This document shows positions 5,078-11,926 of a DNA stretch of 16,806 bases, one piece after another. The stretch covers positions 1 to 16,806 of the forward strand of contig JBJOQE010000081.1 of assembly GCA_046050105.1 (NCBI GenBank), read 5' to 3'. The notes beneath the pieces were generated by a model that had not been told where the DNA came from, searched no databases, and worked only from the letters and a program-made list of their open reading frames with translations. The DNA is from JAYQPD01 sp046050105 (GTDB lineage Bacteria > Patescibacteriota > Minisyncoccia > Phycocordibacterales > UBA918). A program made the position numbers and the translations under genes. The first letter of the stretch is position 1. Each line of letters opens with the position of its first letter.

Positions 5078-5467
5078 TCAACGCGCTACCCCTACATAGC
5101 GCGCAAGTGCAGCGAAATGGCCGGGGTCTTCAAAGAAAATCTGCACACCAGGGAAAATGCGTGCAAGATCACTGCGAGGCGGCGCCTTCATGAGGCATAC
5201 CACTCCCACAATCCGTATCCGCCGACTTTTCGTGAAGTAGGTCAGTACCGAAGCGGCATCAGTGCTCTGCCCCACGGTACACGAAACGCATGCTGTAGGG
5301 CCACGCACGTTTTTTAGTGTCTCGGCCACAATGCCAGCGATGGCATGCAGCGCATAAAAAAATGCATGCACCCGCATCTCGGCACTCACCTTGGTATCAC
5401 TCAACACCAGAATGCGCGGCTCTGGCACAAGTGCCAGAGATGACTTAAACGGGACCACTTCTCCCAT
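5078..5467 (-). CDS. Hypothetical protein, 129 aa, alpha/beta
   Basis: A small soluble protein with alternating hydrophobic strands (RILVLSD, RIRIVGVVCLM, GVQIFFED) and amphipathic helices, which suggests a Rossmann- or receiver-like alpha/beta fold, but without a recognisable catalytic or phosphoacceptor signature. ATG 5467 has AGGAG 7 nt upstream. A TTGACA-17-TATACC promoter (5502-5530) sits in the short gap after trmD, so the gene is transcribed independently of trmD despite having the same orientation. It ends at its own terminator (5048-5072). It is an orphan between nadR and trmD, and no function can be inferred. Confidence 0.7.
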   Translation of the reverse strand: MGEVVPFKSSLALVPEPRILVLSDTKVSAEMRVHAFFYALHAIAGIVAETLKNVRGPTACVSCTVGQSTDAASVLTYFTKSRRIRIVGVVCLMKAPPRSDLARIFPGVQIFFEDPGHFAALARYVGVAR

Positions 5468-5501
5468 GTCCTAGCTCCTATTTTCACACAAATCTTCTCT
5501 A

Positions 5502-5530
5502 GGTATACGGAAAAGTGTCTCGGGTGTCAA
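5502..5530 (-). promoter_or_regulatory. Sigma70-type promoter for the 129-aa gene
   Basis: TTGACA (5530-5525), a 17-bp spacer and TATACC (5507-5502) lie in the gap between the stop of trmD and the start at 5467. Confidence 0.72.
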
Positions 5531-5537
5531 CGAGTAT

Positions 5538-6209
5538 CTACACATCACGCTCACTCCTCCACTTCAAAAGTTCTGCATGGTTGCCACTTTTGAGCACCTC
5601 GGGCACGCTATACTTTTTCTTCTTCCATGTAAGTTCGTCTGGTCTCGTGTACACTTCCCCACTTGCTGCGCGGTCGTCTTCAAGCGATTCAAAGGTGCCG
5701 AGTACTCCGGGCACATGACGGGCAATCGCGTCTATCATGGTGAGTGCAGGGAGTTCTCCACCGGTGAGTACATAATCCCCCACTGAGACTTCTTCAGCGT
5801 TTAAAATCTGCTTCACGCGTGCGTCGATGCCTTCATACCTTCCTGAGATAAAAACGATGTCTTTCTCTTTCGCAAGTGCTTTGGCCATGTCCTGGGTAAA
5901 CACCGCACCGCGCGGCGACATGATGAAAATGCGCGCAGCGCCTTTCTTCTTTCCCACCGCCTTATCTACCGCACGCAAAATAGGGTCGGGCTTCATCACC
6001 ATACCCGGGCCACCGCCGTACGGGCGGTCGTCTGTCTTTGCGTGTTTATCTTCAGCAAAGTCACGCGGCGTGTAGTATGAAACGGCAATCTTCTTCCCCC
6101 GTACCTTTGCACCCTTCCCCTTCTCTGTCTTCTGAGCACGGCCTAAGACCGAGGCGTCGGTGTACGCTTTACAGACTTCGGGGAACAACGTGATGACGTG
6201 AAAATGCAT
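5538..6209 (-). CDS. trmD: tRNA (guanine(37)-N1)-methyltransferase TrmD
   Basis: This 223-aa SPOUT methyltransferase uses S-adenosylmethionine to methylate G37 of tRNAs reading CNN codons and prevents +1 frameshifting. The diagnostic motifs are all present: DDRPYGGGPGM (60-70), GRYEGID (123-129) and the trefoil-knot segment SVGDYVLTGGELPA (142-155), with the C-terminal VPEVLKSGNHAEL. The length is normal to slightly short. The start at 6209 (MHFHVITLFPE) matches the family. No Shine-Dalgarno is present. Instead an extended -10 (TGG then CATACT, 6221-6216) lies 6 nt before ATG, which implies a leaderless transcript. In most bacteria trmD follows rimM and precedes rplS; here neither is adjacent and a PaaX-like gene lies upstream. 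Confidence 0.97.
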   Translation of the reverse strand: MHFHVITLFPEVCKAYTDASVLGRAQKTEKGKGAKVRGKKIAVSYYTPRDFAEDKHAKTDDRPYGGGPGMVMKPDPILRAVDKAVGKKKGAARIFIMSPRGAVFTQDMAKALAKEKDIVFISGRYEGIDARVKQILNAEEVSVGDYVLTGGELPALTMIDAIARHVPGVLGTFESLEDDRAASGEVYTRPDELTWKKKKYSVPEVLKSGNHAELLKWRSERDV

Positions 6210-6215
6210 AGCGCC

Positions 6216-6224
6216 AGTATGCCA
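6216..6224 (-). promoter_or_regulatory. Extended -10 promoter of trmD, leaderless
   Basis: TGG directly followed by CATACT on the minus strand, with 6 nt between the -10 and the ATG at 6209. Transcription would start at or next to the start codon. Confidence 0.5.
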
Positions 6225-6293
6225 GAAAAAGTCTTGTTTTGCCTACATCACTACAACCCCGCACTCATATTTGACAGTATTCGCGTTTACCTC

Positions 6294-6335
6294 AAACACA
6301 CTTATATTACGCTACAGCGTAATATAAGTGTGTTT
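6294..6335. repeat. 42-bp perfect palindrome (P1) downstream of the PaaX-like gene
   Basis: Two perfectly complementary 20-nt arms flank a 2-nt centre. Its inner 32 bp follow the pattern CACTTA, 5 nt, CGCTACAGCG, 5 nt, TAAGTG, the same geometry as the palindrome at 6966-6999. It lies 51 nt past the PaaX-like stop and 84 nt before trmD. It lacks a clean U-tract on either strand, so a pure terminator role is doubtful. It could be an operator, a terminator or a mobile-element end. Confidence 0.85.
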
Positions 6336-6386
6336 ATTTCACAAAGAGGATTTGGCTTTTGCAACTTACACCGCCGCTTCTCACAC

Positions 6387-6965
6387 TTATTCTTTCTCTT
6401 TCGGAAGATTAAAGTGCTTTCGCCAGACTTCATCAGCTTCTATTGAATCAACAATCATATACAGCAGGTCTCTGCCTATTTTCATGTCAGCTTTAAGTAG
6501 TGTCACTAAGTCCTCGCAATCGTAGGGATACAACCACACGCTGTCTTGCATGCGTACAAAACCAATGTGTACAAGGGTGCGTCGTATCTTATCGCGTGTT
6601 CCCTTTCTGCGTTCAGGAACATCAAAGATGAGTACACGCCATTTTTTATCCCAGCGCTTGGGTCGCACAGGAACAGAGTGCTGCAGCTCAAGTCTGGCAA
6701 GTGCCATCTTTCCCTTTTGAGTGAGCACAAGAAATGAATCCTTGTACATAAGGAGACCCTCCTTCACCAACCGGGCACGAGCGTTACGTATTGAATTGCT
6801 CTGGCGCTTAGTAGGAGTAAGACCCAGCTTTTCCATTGCCATCATCACATTTGGAGCCACAAGAGCAACACTTACTACGCCTGCTGCTGCCACAGTTCCT
6901 AAGAGAATTCTTTTTAACTCTCTATTACGTGTATTTTTTCTACTTCTCTCTTCGTAATGTCCCAT
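6387..6965 (-). CDS. PaaX-like / Cas2-fold transcriptional regulator (CPR family)
   Basis: The 192-aa protein belongs to the PaaX-related family that is abundant in Patescibacteria and often auto-annotated as Cas2. In order it has a basic N-terminus, a hydrophobic helix (about 19-41), a winged helix (about 52-90: SIRNARARLVKEGLLMYKDSFLVLTQKGKMAL), and a C-terminal ferredoxin-like Cas2-type domain (about 100-185) with PKRWDKKWRVLIFDVPE, SVWLYPYDCEDL and a terminal WRKHF. The Asp in FDVPE matches the conserved Asp of Cas2 strand 1. No cas genes or repeats are nearby, so it is probably a DNA-binding regulator, not an adaptation nuclease. There is no Shine-Dalgarno; TACAAT (6977-6972) is 6 nt before ATG. 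Palindromes of matching design flank the gene, one touching the start codon, which suggests autoregulation or a mobile unit. Confidence 0.88.
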   Translation of the reverse strand: MGHYEERSRKNTRNRELKRILLGTVAAAGVVSVALVAPNVMMAMEKLGLTPTKRQSNSIRNARARLVKEGLLMYKDSFLVLTQKGKMALARLELQHSVPVRPKRWDKKWRVLIFDVPERRKGTRDKIRRTLVHIGFVRMQDSVWLYPYDCEDLVTLLKADMKIGRDLLYMIVDSIEADEVWRKHFNLPKEKE

Positions 6966-6999
6966 GCACTTATTGTACGCTATAGCGATATTTAAGTGC
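6966..6999. promoter_or_regulatory. Palindrome P2 over the PaaX-like promoter and start
   Basis: A 34-bp dyad with perfect outer arms GCACTTA / TAAGTGC and a perfect 10-bp core CGCTATAGCG, with imperfect 5-nt linkers. The outer arms and core share one centre and match the spacing of P1 exactly. It abuts the ATG at 6965 and contains the likely -10 TACAAT, so occupancy would block transcription. Confidence 0.75.
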
Positions 7000-7057
7000 G
7001 TGCGTTATGGTGCAAAATAAGAGAACAGTACGGTGTCTCTTAGAGATAGTCTGCTAC

Positions 7058-7089
7058 AAAAAATCATCAGCTGATGCTGATGATTTTTT
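7058..7089. terminator. Bidirectional terminator downstream of khpA
   Basis: Fourteen-bp arms (AAAAAATCATCAGC and its complement) with a TGAT loop and a run of six T on either strand. It separates khpA from the PaaX-like gene. Confidence 0.9.
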
Positions 7090-7106
7090 GCATACGGTCA
7101 CTGTGT

Positions 7107-7475
7107 CTATATCTTCAAATCGTCGATCGCTTCGTCGAGGCTTTTAGGCTCAGCCGGCGCTGCGCCCAACCCCATACCACCTCCCATGTATGTTGCACCG
7201 CTACCTGCACCCATACCTGGGCCACGGCCACCTTCTGGTTCATTAATTTTAAGATTCACACGGGCATCGTTCTTCATACCCACTACACGAAGCAGGGTGC
7301 GAATGGCCTTTGCCGTATTACCGGAACGTCCGATAATCTTACCCATGTCTTCTGCATGCACGTCGAGGGTGAGCAACACGCCCATCTCATCGACGCTGCG
7401 GTTTACCTTTACGCTCTCGGGATGATCGACAAGTGCCTTCACTACCACCTCAAGGAACTCCTGGTCTTTTTCCAT
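7107..7475 (-). CDS. khpA: KhpA-type single-KH-domain RNA-binding protein
   Basis: A 122-aa protein. Residues 1-78 form one type II KH domain with the GxxG loop in GKIIGRSGNTAKAIRTLLRVVG (45-66) and the flanking strand ARVNLKI, the KhpA/YlqC signature. KhpA binds RNA and, with KhpB, influences cell-wall and division-related transcripts in Firmicutes. In its usual place it follows rpsP, as here. After the KH domain comes an unusual Gly/Met-rich low-complexity stretch (81-105, GPGMGAGSGATYMGGGMG) and an acidic end (SLDEAIDDLKI), where typical KhpA proteins stop near 75-80 residues. The start at 7475 is fixed by homology (MEKDQEFLEVVVKALVDHP); no Shine-Dalgarno is visible. It is bounded by its own upstream hairpin (7569-7596) and a terminator. 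Confidence 0.93.
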   Translation of the reverse strand: MEKDQEFLEVVVKALVDHPESVKVNRSVDEMGVLLTLDVHAEDMGKIIGRSGNTAKAIRTLLRVVGMKNDARVNLKINEPEGGRGPGMGAGSGATYMGGGMGLGAAPAEPKSLDEAIDDLKI

Positions 7476-7568
7476 ATGCCGTTACAAGAATACTCTGATA
7501 ATCCAGCCGTCCTCTAAACTGAGGGCGTGCTCTGCATTTTATAGTATGGGAGTGCACCCCCTAAGTCA

Positions 7569-7596
7569 AAGAAGTCCCGTGTATACGGGACTTCTT
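7569..7596 (-). terminator. Hairpin terminator downstream of rpsP
   Basis: Perfect 12-bp arms (AAGAAGTCCCGT and its complement) with a GTAT loop. On the minus strand only a weak T-tract (TTTGACTT) follows, so termination may be partial and allow read-through into khpA. Confidence 0.7.
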
Positions 7597-7619
7597 GTCT
7601 ATACGTTGATAGTGCGACC

Positions 7620-8081
7620 TTATGCAGCAACTGGCTCTTCTGCGGCTGCTTCGGTAGGAGTTTCTGCAGGAGCAGCTTCTTCGGCCTTAGCTTCAGCTGC
7701 AGCCTTTTCTTCTGCTTCTTTTGCGGCCTTAGCTGCTGCAGCCTGCTTCTCTTCTTCAGCTTTACGCTCTGCGTCCTTCTTGTCCTGCTCTGCCTTAAGA
7801 GCTGCAAGAATCTTTACCTTAGGGAGAACATTGATTTTCTTGCCTTCGATGATGCCCTTCGTTACGAGCATGTTGTGAACGGTAGGGGATGCCTTGGCAC
7901 CGTTCTTGAGCCACATCTTCACCTTTTCTGCATCAATAGTAATAGTACCCGCCTTAGGCGCGTAGGTACCGACGATATCGGCAAAACGGTTACTCTTCGT
8001 GCTCTCGCGCTTATCGGTCACAATAAGGCGGAACGAAGGATCGTTCTTGCGGCCGATGCGCTGTAATCGAATCATCAACAT
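7620..8081 (-). CDS. rpsP: 30S ribosomal protein S16 (bS16) with Ala/Glu/Lys-rich tail
   Basis: Residues 1-85 are S16: MLMIRLQRIGRKNDPSFRLIV, TKSNRFADIVGTYAPK, and the segment WLKNGAKASPTVHNMLVTKGI. The protein helps assemble the 5' domain of the small subunit. Beyond residue 95 a tail of roughly 55 residues rich in Ala, Glu and Lys follows, likely helical or disordered; Ala-rich S16 extensions are seen in other CPR bacteria. The open frame reaches 8135, but homology and the promoter (-10 at 8106-8101) place the start at ATG 8081. MIRLQR at 8075 is the alternative. No Shine-Dalgarno was seen. It is transcribed divergently from rnr and leads the rpsP-khpA-(PaaX)-trmD series. Confidence 0.96.
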   Translation of the reverse strand: MLMIRLQRIGRKNDPSFRLIVTDKRESTKSNRFADIVGTYAPKAGTITIDAEKVKMWLKNGAKASPTVHNMLVTKGIIEGKKINVLPKVKILAALKAEQDKKDAERKAEEEKQAAAAKAAKEAEEKAAAEAKAEEAAPAETPTEAAAEEPVAA

Positions 8082-8100
8082 AAATTGGCTTTGTCGCACA

Positions 8101-8129
8101 AATCTACCAGAAATGAGCCGGGAGGTCAA
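8101..8129 (-). promoter_or_regulatory. Sigma70-type promoter of rpsP
   Basis: TTGACC (8129-8124), a 17-bp spacer and TAGATT (8106-8101), 19 nt before the start codon. It lies back to back with the rnr promoter. Confidence 0.72.
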
Positions 8130-8142
8130 ATGCAAGGTATTC

Positions 8143-8151
8143 TGCTATACT
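8143..8151 (+). promoter_or_regulatory. Extended -10 promoter of rnr
   Basis: TGC followed by TATACT (8146-8151). The ATG follows 11 nt later without a Shine-Dalgarno, so the leader would be only a few nucleotides. Confidence 0.6.
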
Positions 8152-8162
8152 CATAAAAACAC

Positions 8163-10088
8163 ATGAATCATACAACGAAACACACGGGCACTCTTATGGT
8201 GCGTGGGAGAGGTATTGGCTTCTTAGCTATAGAGGGGCAAGAGAAGGACCTCGTGATAGACCCAAAGGACCTCGGCAACGCGCTGAATGGCGACATCGTC
8301 ACGGTTACCGTGACGGGTAAAAATCGCGAAGGTCGCATGGGGGCAAAAATCACCTCCATCGACAAACGTGCTTCTACTACTTTTGTGGGCACCCTCTATG
8401 AAGAGGCTGGTGTTGCCTATCTCCGTTCCGACAACCGCCGCATCCATGTACGCTTTAAGGTCCTGGGCGTCTCGCCACAGGCAGCTGGCCAGAAGGCAAT
8501 TGTCACCATGCGCGAGTGGACCGAAGGCGACATGCCCACCGCAGACCTCACTGAGCTTCTCGGCAAAGCAGGCGACCACGAGACCGAAATGCAGGCCATT
8601 ATCCACTCAGGTGGCTTCGCGGTAGATTTCCCAGCTGAAGTGGCTGAAGGTGCCCGCAAACTCTATGAAGATAAAGAGGCACTCTTTGAGGAGGCACTCC
8701 GTGACCCTAAGCGTCGCGATATGCGAAGCGTGCCGACATTCACCATTGACCCCGTCGATGCAAAGGATTTTGATGACGCCCTTTCCTTCCGCAAACTCGA
8801 CAACGGACTGTTTGAAGTTGGCATTCATATTGCTGATGTTTCGTTTTATGTACGTGAAGGTGACGCGATAGATACCGAGGCCATTGAACGCGGCACTTCT
8901 ATCTACCTCGTCGACCGCGTTATTCCAATGCTCCCTGAAGTCCTTTCAAACGATCTCTGTTCCCTTCGTCCAAACGAAGACCGTCTTGCTTTCTCTGCAG
9001 TAGTAACGCTGGACGCACAAGGCGCTGTGCACGAGCGTTGGTTTGGCCAGACCATGATCCACTCGGACAAGCGCTTTTCATACGAAGAAGCACAGGAAGT
9101 GCTCGATAAAAATGACGGTCCCCATCTTCAAGACTTAACCGACATGATGGCCATCTCGCGCAACATCCGCGCGGACCGCTTTAGAAAAGGTGCTATTGCC
9201 TTTGATTCTGAGGAAGTGAAGTTTGAACTTGATGAGAACAAGAAGCCAATTCGCGCGTATGTGAAGCGTCGTACTGAAACGATGCTCATGATTGAGGACT
9301 ACATGCTCCTCGCCAACCGCGAGGTGGCTGAAGAAGTAGAGCGCCTTGCTCAGGCACGCCACCGCAATCACCTCTTTGTGTATCGTGTGCACGACCTTCC
9401 TGACCCAGACCGCATCGAAGAACTCGGTATCTTTTTACGTGCCCTTGGGTTTGAGTTCAAAACCAACCGCGGCGTGGTGAAGGGCAAAGATATCAACGCC
9501 ATGCTCACCGCCATTGCGAACTCGCCACAGGCAAACCTCATCCGCACTGCCACCATCCGCTCGATGGCAAAAGCAATCTACACCACCAAAAACATCGGGC
9601 ACTTTGGCCTTGGCTTTCAGCACTACACCCACTTCACGTCCCCTATTCGCCGCTACCCCGACCTTATGTCGCACCGTCTGCTCCGCAAGCACCTCGACAA
9701 CACCATTTTGAACCCGCACGAGAATGCGCGGTATGAGAAGCTGTGCCAGCAATCATCACTCCGTGAAAAGGGTGCTGTCGAAGCAGAGCGCGACTCCATC
9801 AAGTTTAAGCAGGTTGAATACATGCACAGCCGTGTGGGCGAAACCTTCGACGGCGTTATTACCGGCGTGACTGAATGGGGTATTTATGTTGAAGAAAAGG
9901 TCTCGAAGTCTGAGGGCATGGTACGTCTCGCCACTATGAAAGAAGACTACTATGTGGTCGACCCTGGCACCTACAGCGTGAAAGGTGAGCGCAAGAAGAA
10001 GCGCTACGCCCTAGGTGATGCCGTGAAGGTGAAGCTCACCGGCGCAAATCTCGAAGAGCGCACCATCGACTTTACCCTCGTAGGTTAA
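8163..10088 (+). CDS. rnr: Ribonuclease R (RNB-family 3'-5' exoribonuclease)
   Basis: The 641-aa protein degrades structured RNA processively from the 3' end. OB-type cold-shock domains occupy about residues 8-125 (GTLMVRGRGIGFLAI...DIVTVTV; FVGTLYE...VRFKV). The RNB domain has the catalytic aspartates in TIDPVDAKDFDDALS (D196, D202, D204, D205), which match the spacing of the RNase II active site, and the HYTHFTSPIRRYPDL signature later in the domain. A C-terminal S1 domain (about 560-640, GETFDGVITGVTEWGIYVE) completes it. It is shorter than the enterobacterial enzyme and lacks its N-terminal helix-turn-helix and basic C-tail, as many bacterial RNase R proteins do. It starts at 8163 without a Shine-Dalgarno, divergent from rpsP. 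No distinct terminator follows before the next gene. Confidence 0.96.
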   Translation: MNHTTKHTGTLMVRGRGIGFLAIEGQEKDLVIDPKDLGNALNGDIVTVTVTGKNREGRMGAKITSIDKRASTTFVGTLYEEAGVAYLRSDNRRIHVRFKVLGVSPQAAGQKAIVTMREWTEGDMPTADLTELLGKAGDHETEMQAIIHSGGFAVDFPAEVAEGARKLYEDKEALFEEALRDPKRRDMRSVPTFTIDPVDAKDFDDALSFRKLDNGLFEVGIHIADVSFYVREGDAIDTEAIERGTSIYLVDRVIPMLPEVLSNDLCSLRPNEDRLAFSAVVTLDAQGAVHERWFGQTMIHSDKRFSYEEAQEVLDKNDGPHLQDLTDMMAISRNIRADRFRKGAIAFDSEEVKFELDENKKPIRAYVKRRTETMLMIEDYMLLANREVAEEVERLAQARHRNHLFVYRVHDLPDPDRIEELGIFLRALGFEFKTNRGVVKGKDINAMLTAIANSPQANLIRTATIRSMAKAIYTTKNIGHFGLGFQHYTHFTSPIRRYPDLMSHRLLRKHLDNTILNPHENARYEKLCQQSSLREKGAVEAERDSIKFKQVEYMHSRVGETFDGVITGVTEWGIYVEEKVSKSEGMVRLATMKEDYYVVDPGTYSVKGERKKKRYALGDAVKVKLTGANLEERTIDFTLVG

Positions 10089-10103
10089 TGTCACTCCGCC
10101 ATC

Positions 10104-10132
10104 TTGAAAAAGCCTCTCCAAAGGAGTATATT
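10104..10132 (+). promoter_or_regulatory. Sigma70-type promoter for the 85-aa gene
   Basis: TTGAAA (10104-10109), a 17-bp spacer and TATATT (10127-10132) lie right after the rnr stop codon. Confidence 0.7.
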
Positions 10133-10173
10133 CGGGGCTGAGGACGAATGAACGTCCCAGAAAGAGGCGAGAA

Positions 10174-10431
10174 ATGAAAACGTCGAAAGAAAAAAACAAT
10201 GTAAAAATCCGAGTGGATTTTACCAAAACGCAGAAAACCAGGAATGAACAACAGAAGATTATCGCACAGCTTGCCACACGTTTGCGGCAGTACTACCAGA
10301 GCGTAACCGTAAAAGGCAACATGCTTTTGGTCGAGGCTTTGGCCACTTGGTCGACCGTGTATGGTCGTGCCAAAGATATCATGATGGGTCTTTGCTTCCA
10401 TGCAGAGGTTACCGTGAATTTGGCTGCCTAA
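10174..10431 (+). CDS. Small basic protein of unknown function, 85 aa
   Basis: The first 30 residues are strongly basic and polar (MKTSKEKNNVKIRVDFTKTQKTRNEQQK). The rest is predicted helical and moderately hydrophobic (IIAQLATRLRQYY; LLVEALATWSTVYGRAKDIMMGLCF). It could bind nucleic acid, but no motif proves that and no family is recognised. The start at 10174 has the ribosome-binding site AAAGAGGCG 5 nt upstream. It has its own promoter and a strong terminator, and so forms a single-gene unit tucked between rnr and the convergent smc operon. Confidence 0.68.
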   Translation: MKTSKEKNNVKIRVDFTKTQKTRNEQQKIIAQLATRLRQYYQSVTVKGNMLLVEALATWSTVYGRAKDIMMGLCFHAEVTVNLAA

Positions 10432-10442
10432 TCAGCCCCAGG

Positions 10443-10470
10443 GCGCCACATAACAATGTGGCGCTTTTTT
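10443..10470 (+). terminator. Rho-independent terminator of the 85-aa gene
   Basis: Arms GCGCCACA / TGTGGCGC with a 6-nt loop, followed by TTTTTT on the plus strand. On the minus strand there is no U-tract, although the hairpin may still slow transcripts of the convergent operon. Confidence 0.92.
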
Positions 10471-10479
10471 CTATACTCT

Positions 10480-11925
10480 TTACAGCGGAAAGGTGTACCA
10501 CTCACCCTTCATACCTCTGTCGCGATAGGCTGCAAGAGACGCAAATAATACGTGCCCTTCAGGTGATGTTGCATGGACGTCGAAGGTACTCGTTGCGCGC
10601 ACCGTGCTCACCGATATGCGCAATGTGTCTTCTGAGAGTATGCCCGAGAGTATATATGCCTCGCGCATATCGCCCTTGGTTGCAATCGAGAAGATGGGCT
10701 TCTCTCGATACACTTCTATACGATGCTCATCTGCCACTGCCTCACCTAGCACCATATCTGCACCCGCATCAATCATCTGCTCGGCAATGGCAGTACGTGC
10801 AGCACGTTCATACACACCCCACTGTGCACACACCACCACTCTGGACTTCGCCTCTCGTGCTTCATACACTCTGCGCACTCCCGCCTCCACCGTATCTCTG
10901 CCTCCGTGAAAAGGGACCACGGTCAGTGCAGTGGTTCCCGAAGCGATGGGTACTACTGTGCTCTCGCGCTCACATCCATCTTCTCGCCCCAGAATCCACG
11001 CATCATCCACTCCTCTCATGAGGCGATCCCAAAATTCTCGACGACTGGGCACCTGCTTGGGGATTCCGGAATAACGTGCATCTGCAATCATAAACGTTGT
11101 ACGGGGCGACTCTCGCTGTACAGCATTATCAGCATAATAGCCCATGAGGTGCGTGGTCGTCTCATGGGCAAACTGTGGAAGTATCTCGCCGGAGTTGGTA
11201 TGGTGCACAAGCATAAACGAGGGTGTTCCCTGTGCACGCGCCCACCACCCTAAAAGTGCCAATGTCTGTGGCGAGTCTATCTCAGGAGCAGAAAACAAGT
11301 ACTGTGCATCGGTACGCATGAGCGCACGTATACTCACCTCGTCATGGAGGGCGCCCACCTGTGCAGTTTGGTAATGTGAGAAATCAACAGACGCTAGCAT
11401 CAAGCACTCTTCGCATGCAGCCTTAAGCGTTTCCCCCAGTCGTACCACTTCATCGTAGGTCACATCAGTTTTTATCATCAGTGGCACCACACGTATGCCA
11501 TTAAAATAGCGCGCTATATCAGCAAGTGGTGAACGTATGCCATGCTCAAACTCAAAAGCGGCATTGTCCACCGAAAAACCCGCTGACGATAGTGCGGTAA
11601 TCACCTCTTCGTTTTGTGGCACGTTTCCGTACACTGTGGTCAACGCTTCGCTGTACACGGCAACCCCTGTACCACCTACACCAAAATGATTGGGTGATAC
11701 CAGAATAATGGTTTTGGGTGTCACCTTTGTAGCGAGTGTCTTGAGAAAGTCCGCTCGTATATCGCGCACCACATCGTGATGAGGTAGCACCGCACCTGAA
11801 ACCGATGCTGTATGTTGCGCCGGCAGCACATGCCACAGTGCCCACGCACACACCACGAGAACACAAAGCACCACGACACATCGCCCCAGGTAAGAGCGCC
11901 CTAGATATTGCCCACAACCACGCAT
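10480..11925 (-). CDS. Membrane-anchored MEMO-family (AmmeMemoRadiSam protein B) / CapA-like fusion
   Basis: A 481-aa protein. An N-terminal signal-anchor helix (about 14-34) places the rest outside the membrane. Residues 45-275 match the MEMO/class III dioxygenase-like fold: LPHHDVV, ILVSPNHFG, EFEHGI, DFSHY and HTNSG. Metal-ligand-like residues H49/H50, H80, D171 and H174 are present, but the Cys that completes the site in human MEMO1 seems absent (region EIDSPQTLALL). Residues about 285-440 resemble the CapA/PgsA family (VVVCAQWGVYERAARTAIAEQ, IDAGADMVLG, EVYREKPIFSIATKGDM), yet the usual HWG and GHHPH histidines read QWG and GEAVAD, so this half may not be catalytic. The open frame starts at 11982, but ATG 11925 lies one base after the upstream TAA and gives a clean signal anchor. 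It is the last gene of the smc operon. Its activity is unknown. Confidence 0.82.
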   Translation of the reverse strand: MRGCGQYLGRSYLGRCVVVLCVLVVCAWALWHVLPAQHTASVSGAVLPHHDVVRDIRADFLKTLATKVTPKTIILVSPNHFGVGGTGVAVYSEALTTVYGNVPQNEEVITALSSAGFSVDNAAFEFEHGIRSPLADIARYFNGIRVVPLMIKTDVTYDEVVRLGETLKAACEECLMLASVDFSHYQTAQVGALHDEVSIRALMRTDAQYLFSAPEIDSPQTLALLGWWARAQGTPSFMLVHHTNSGEILPQFAHETTTHLMGYYADNAVQRESPRTTFMIADARYSGIPKQVPSRREFWDRLMRGVDDAWILGREDGCERESTVVPIASGTTALTVVPFHGGRDTVEAGVRRVYEAREAKSRVVVCAQWGVYERAARTAIAEQMIDAGADMVLGEAVADEHRIEVYREKPIFSIATKGDMREAYILSGILSEDTLRISVSTVRATSTFDVHATSPEGHVLFASLAAYRDRGMKGEWYTFPL

Positions 11926-11926
11926 A

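Noticed and set aside
5016..5099. Small plus-strand frame starting MQESIATWLRK
   Set aside because: It runs straight through the terminator hairpin of the minus-strand 5078 gene, has no Shine-Dalgarno, and its end overlaps that gene's coding region.
6294..6335. Simple rho-independent terminator of the PaaX-like gene
   Set aside because: The stem is far longer than any other terminator in the window and no proper U-tract follows on the minus strand. It also shares its exact internal geometry with the promoter palindrome at 6966-6999. Termination may be a side effect but does not explain the match.
6387..6965. Cas2 CRISPR adaptation protein
   Set aside because: The C-terminal domain has the Cas2-like fold signature, but the protein also has a hydrophobic N-terminal helix and a winged helix. 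There is no cas1, no other cas gene and no repeat-spacer array in the window.
7546..7878. Ala/Ser-rich plus-strand frame opposite rpsP
   Set aside because: It is a mirror of the Ala/Glu-rich tail of S16 in the opposite frame. It crosses the rpsP terminator, and S16 homology settles the coding strand.
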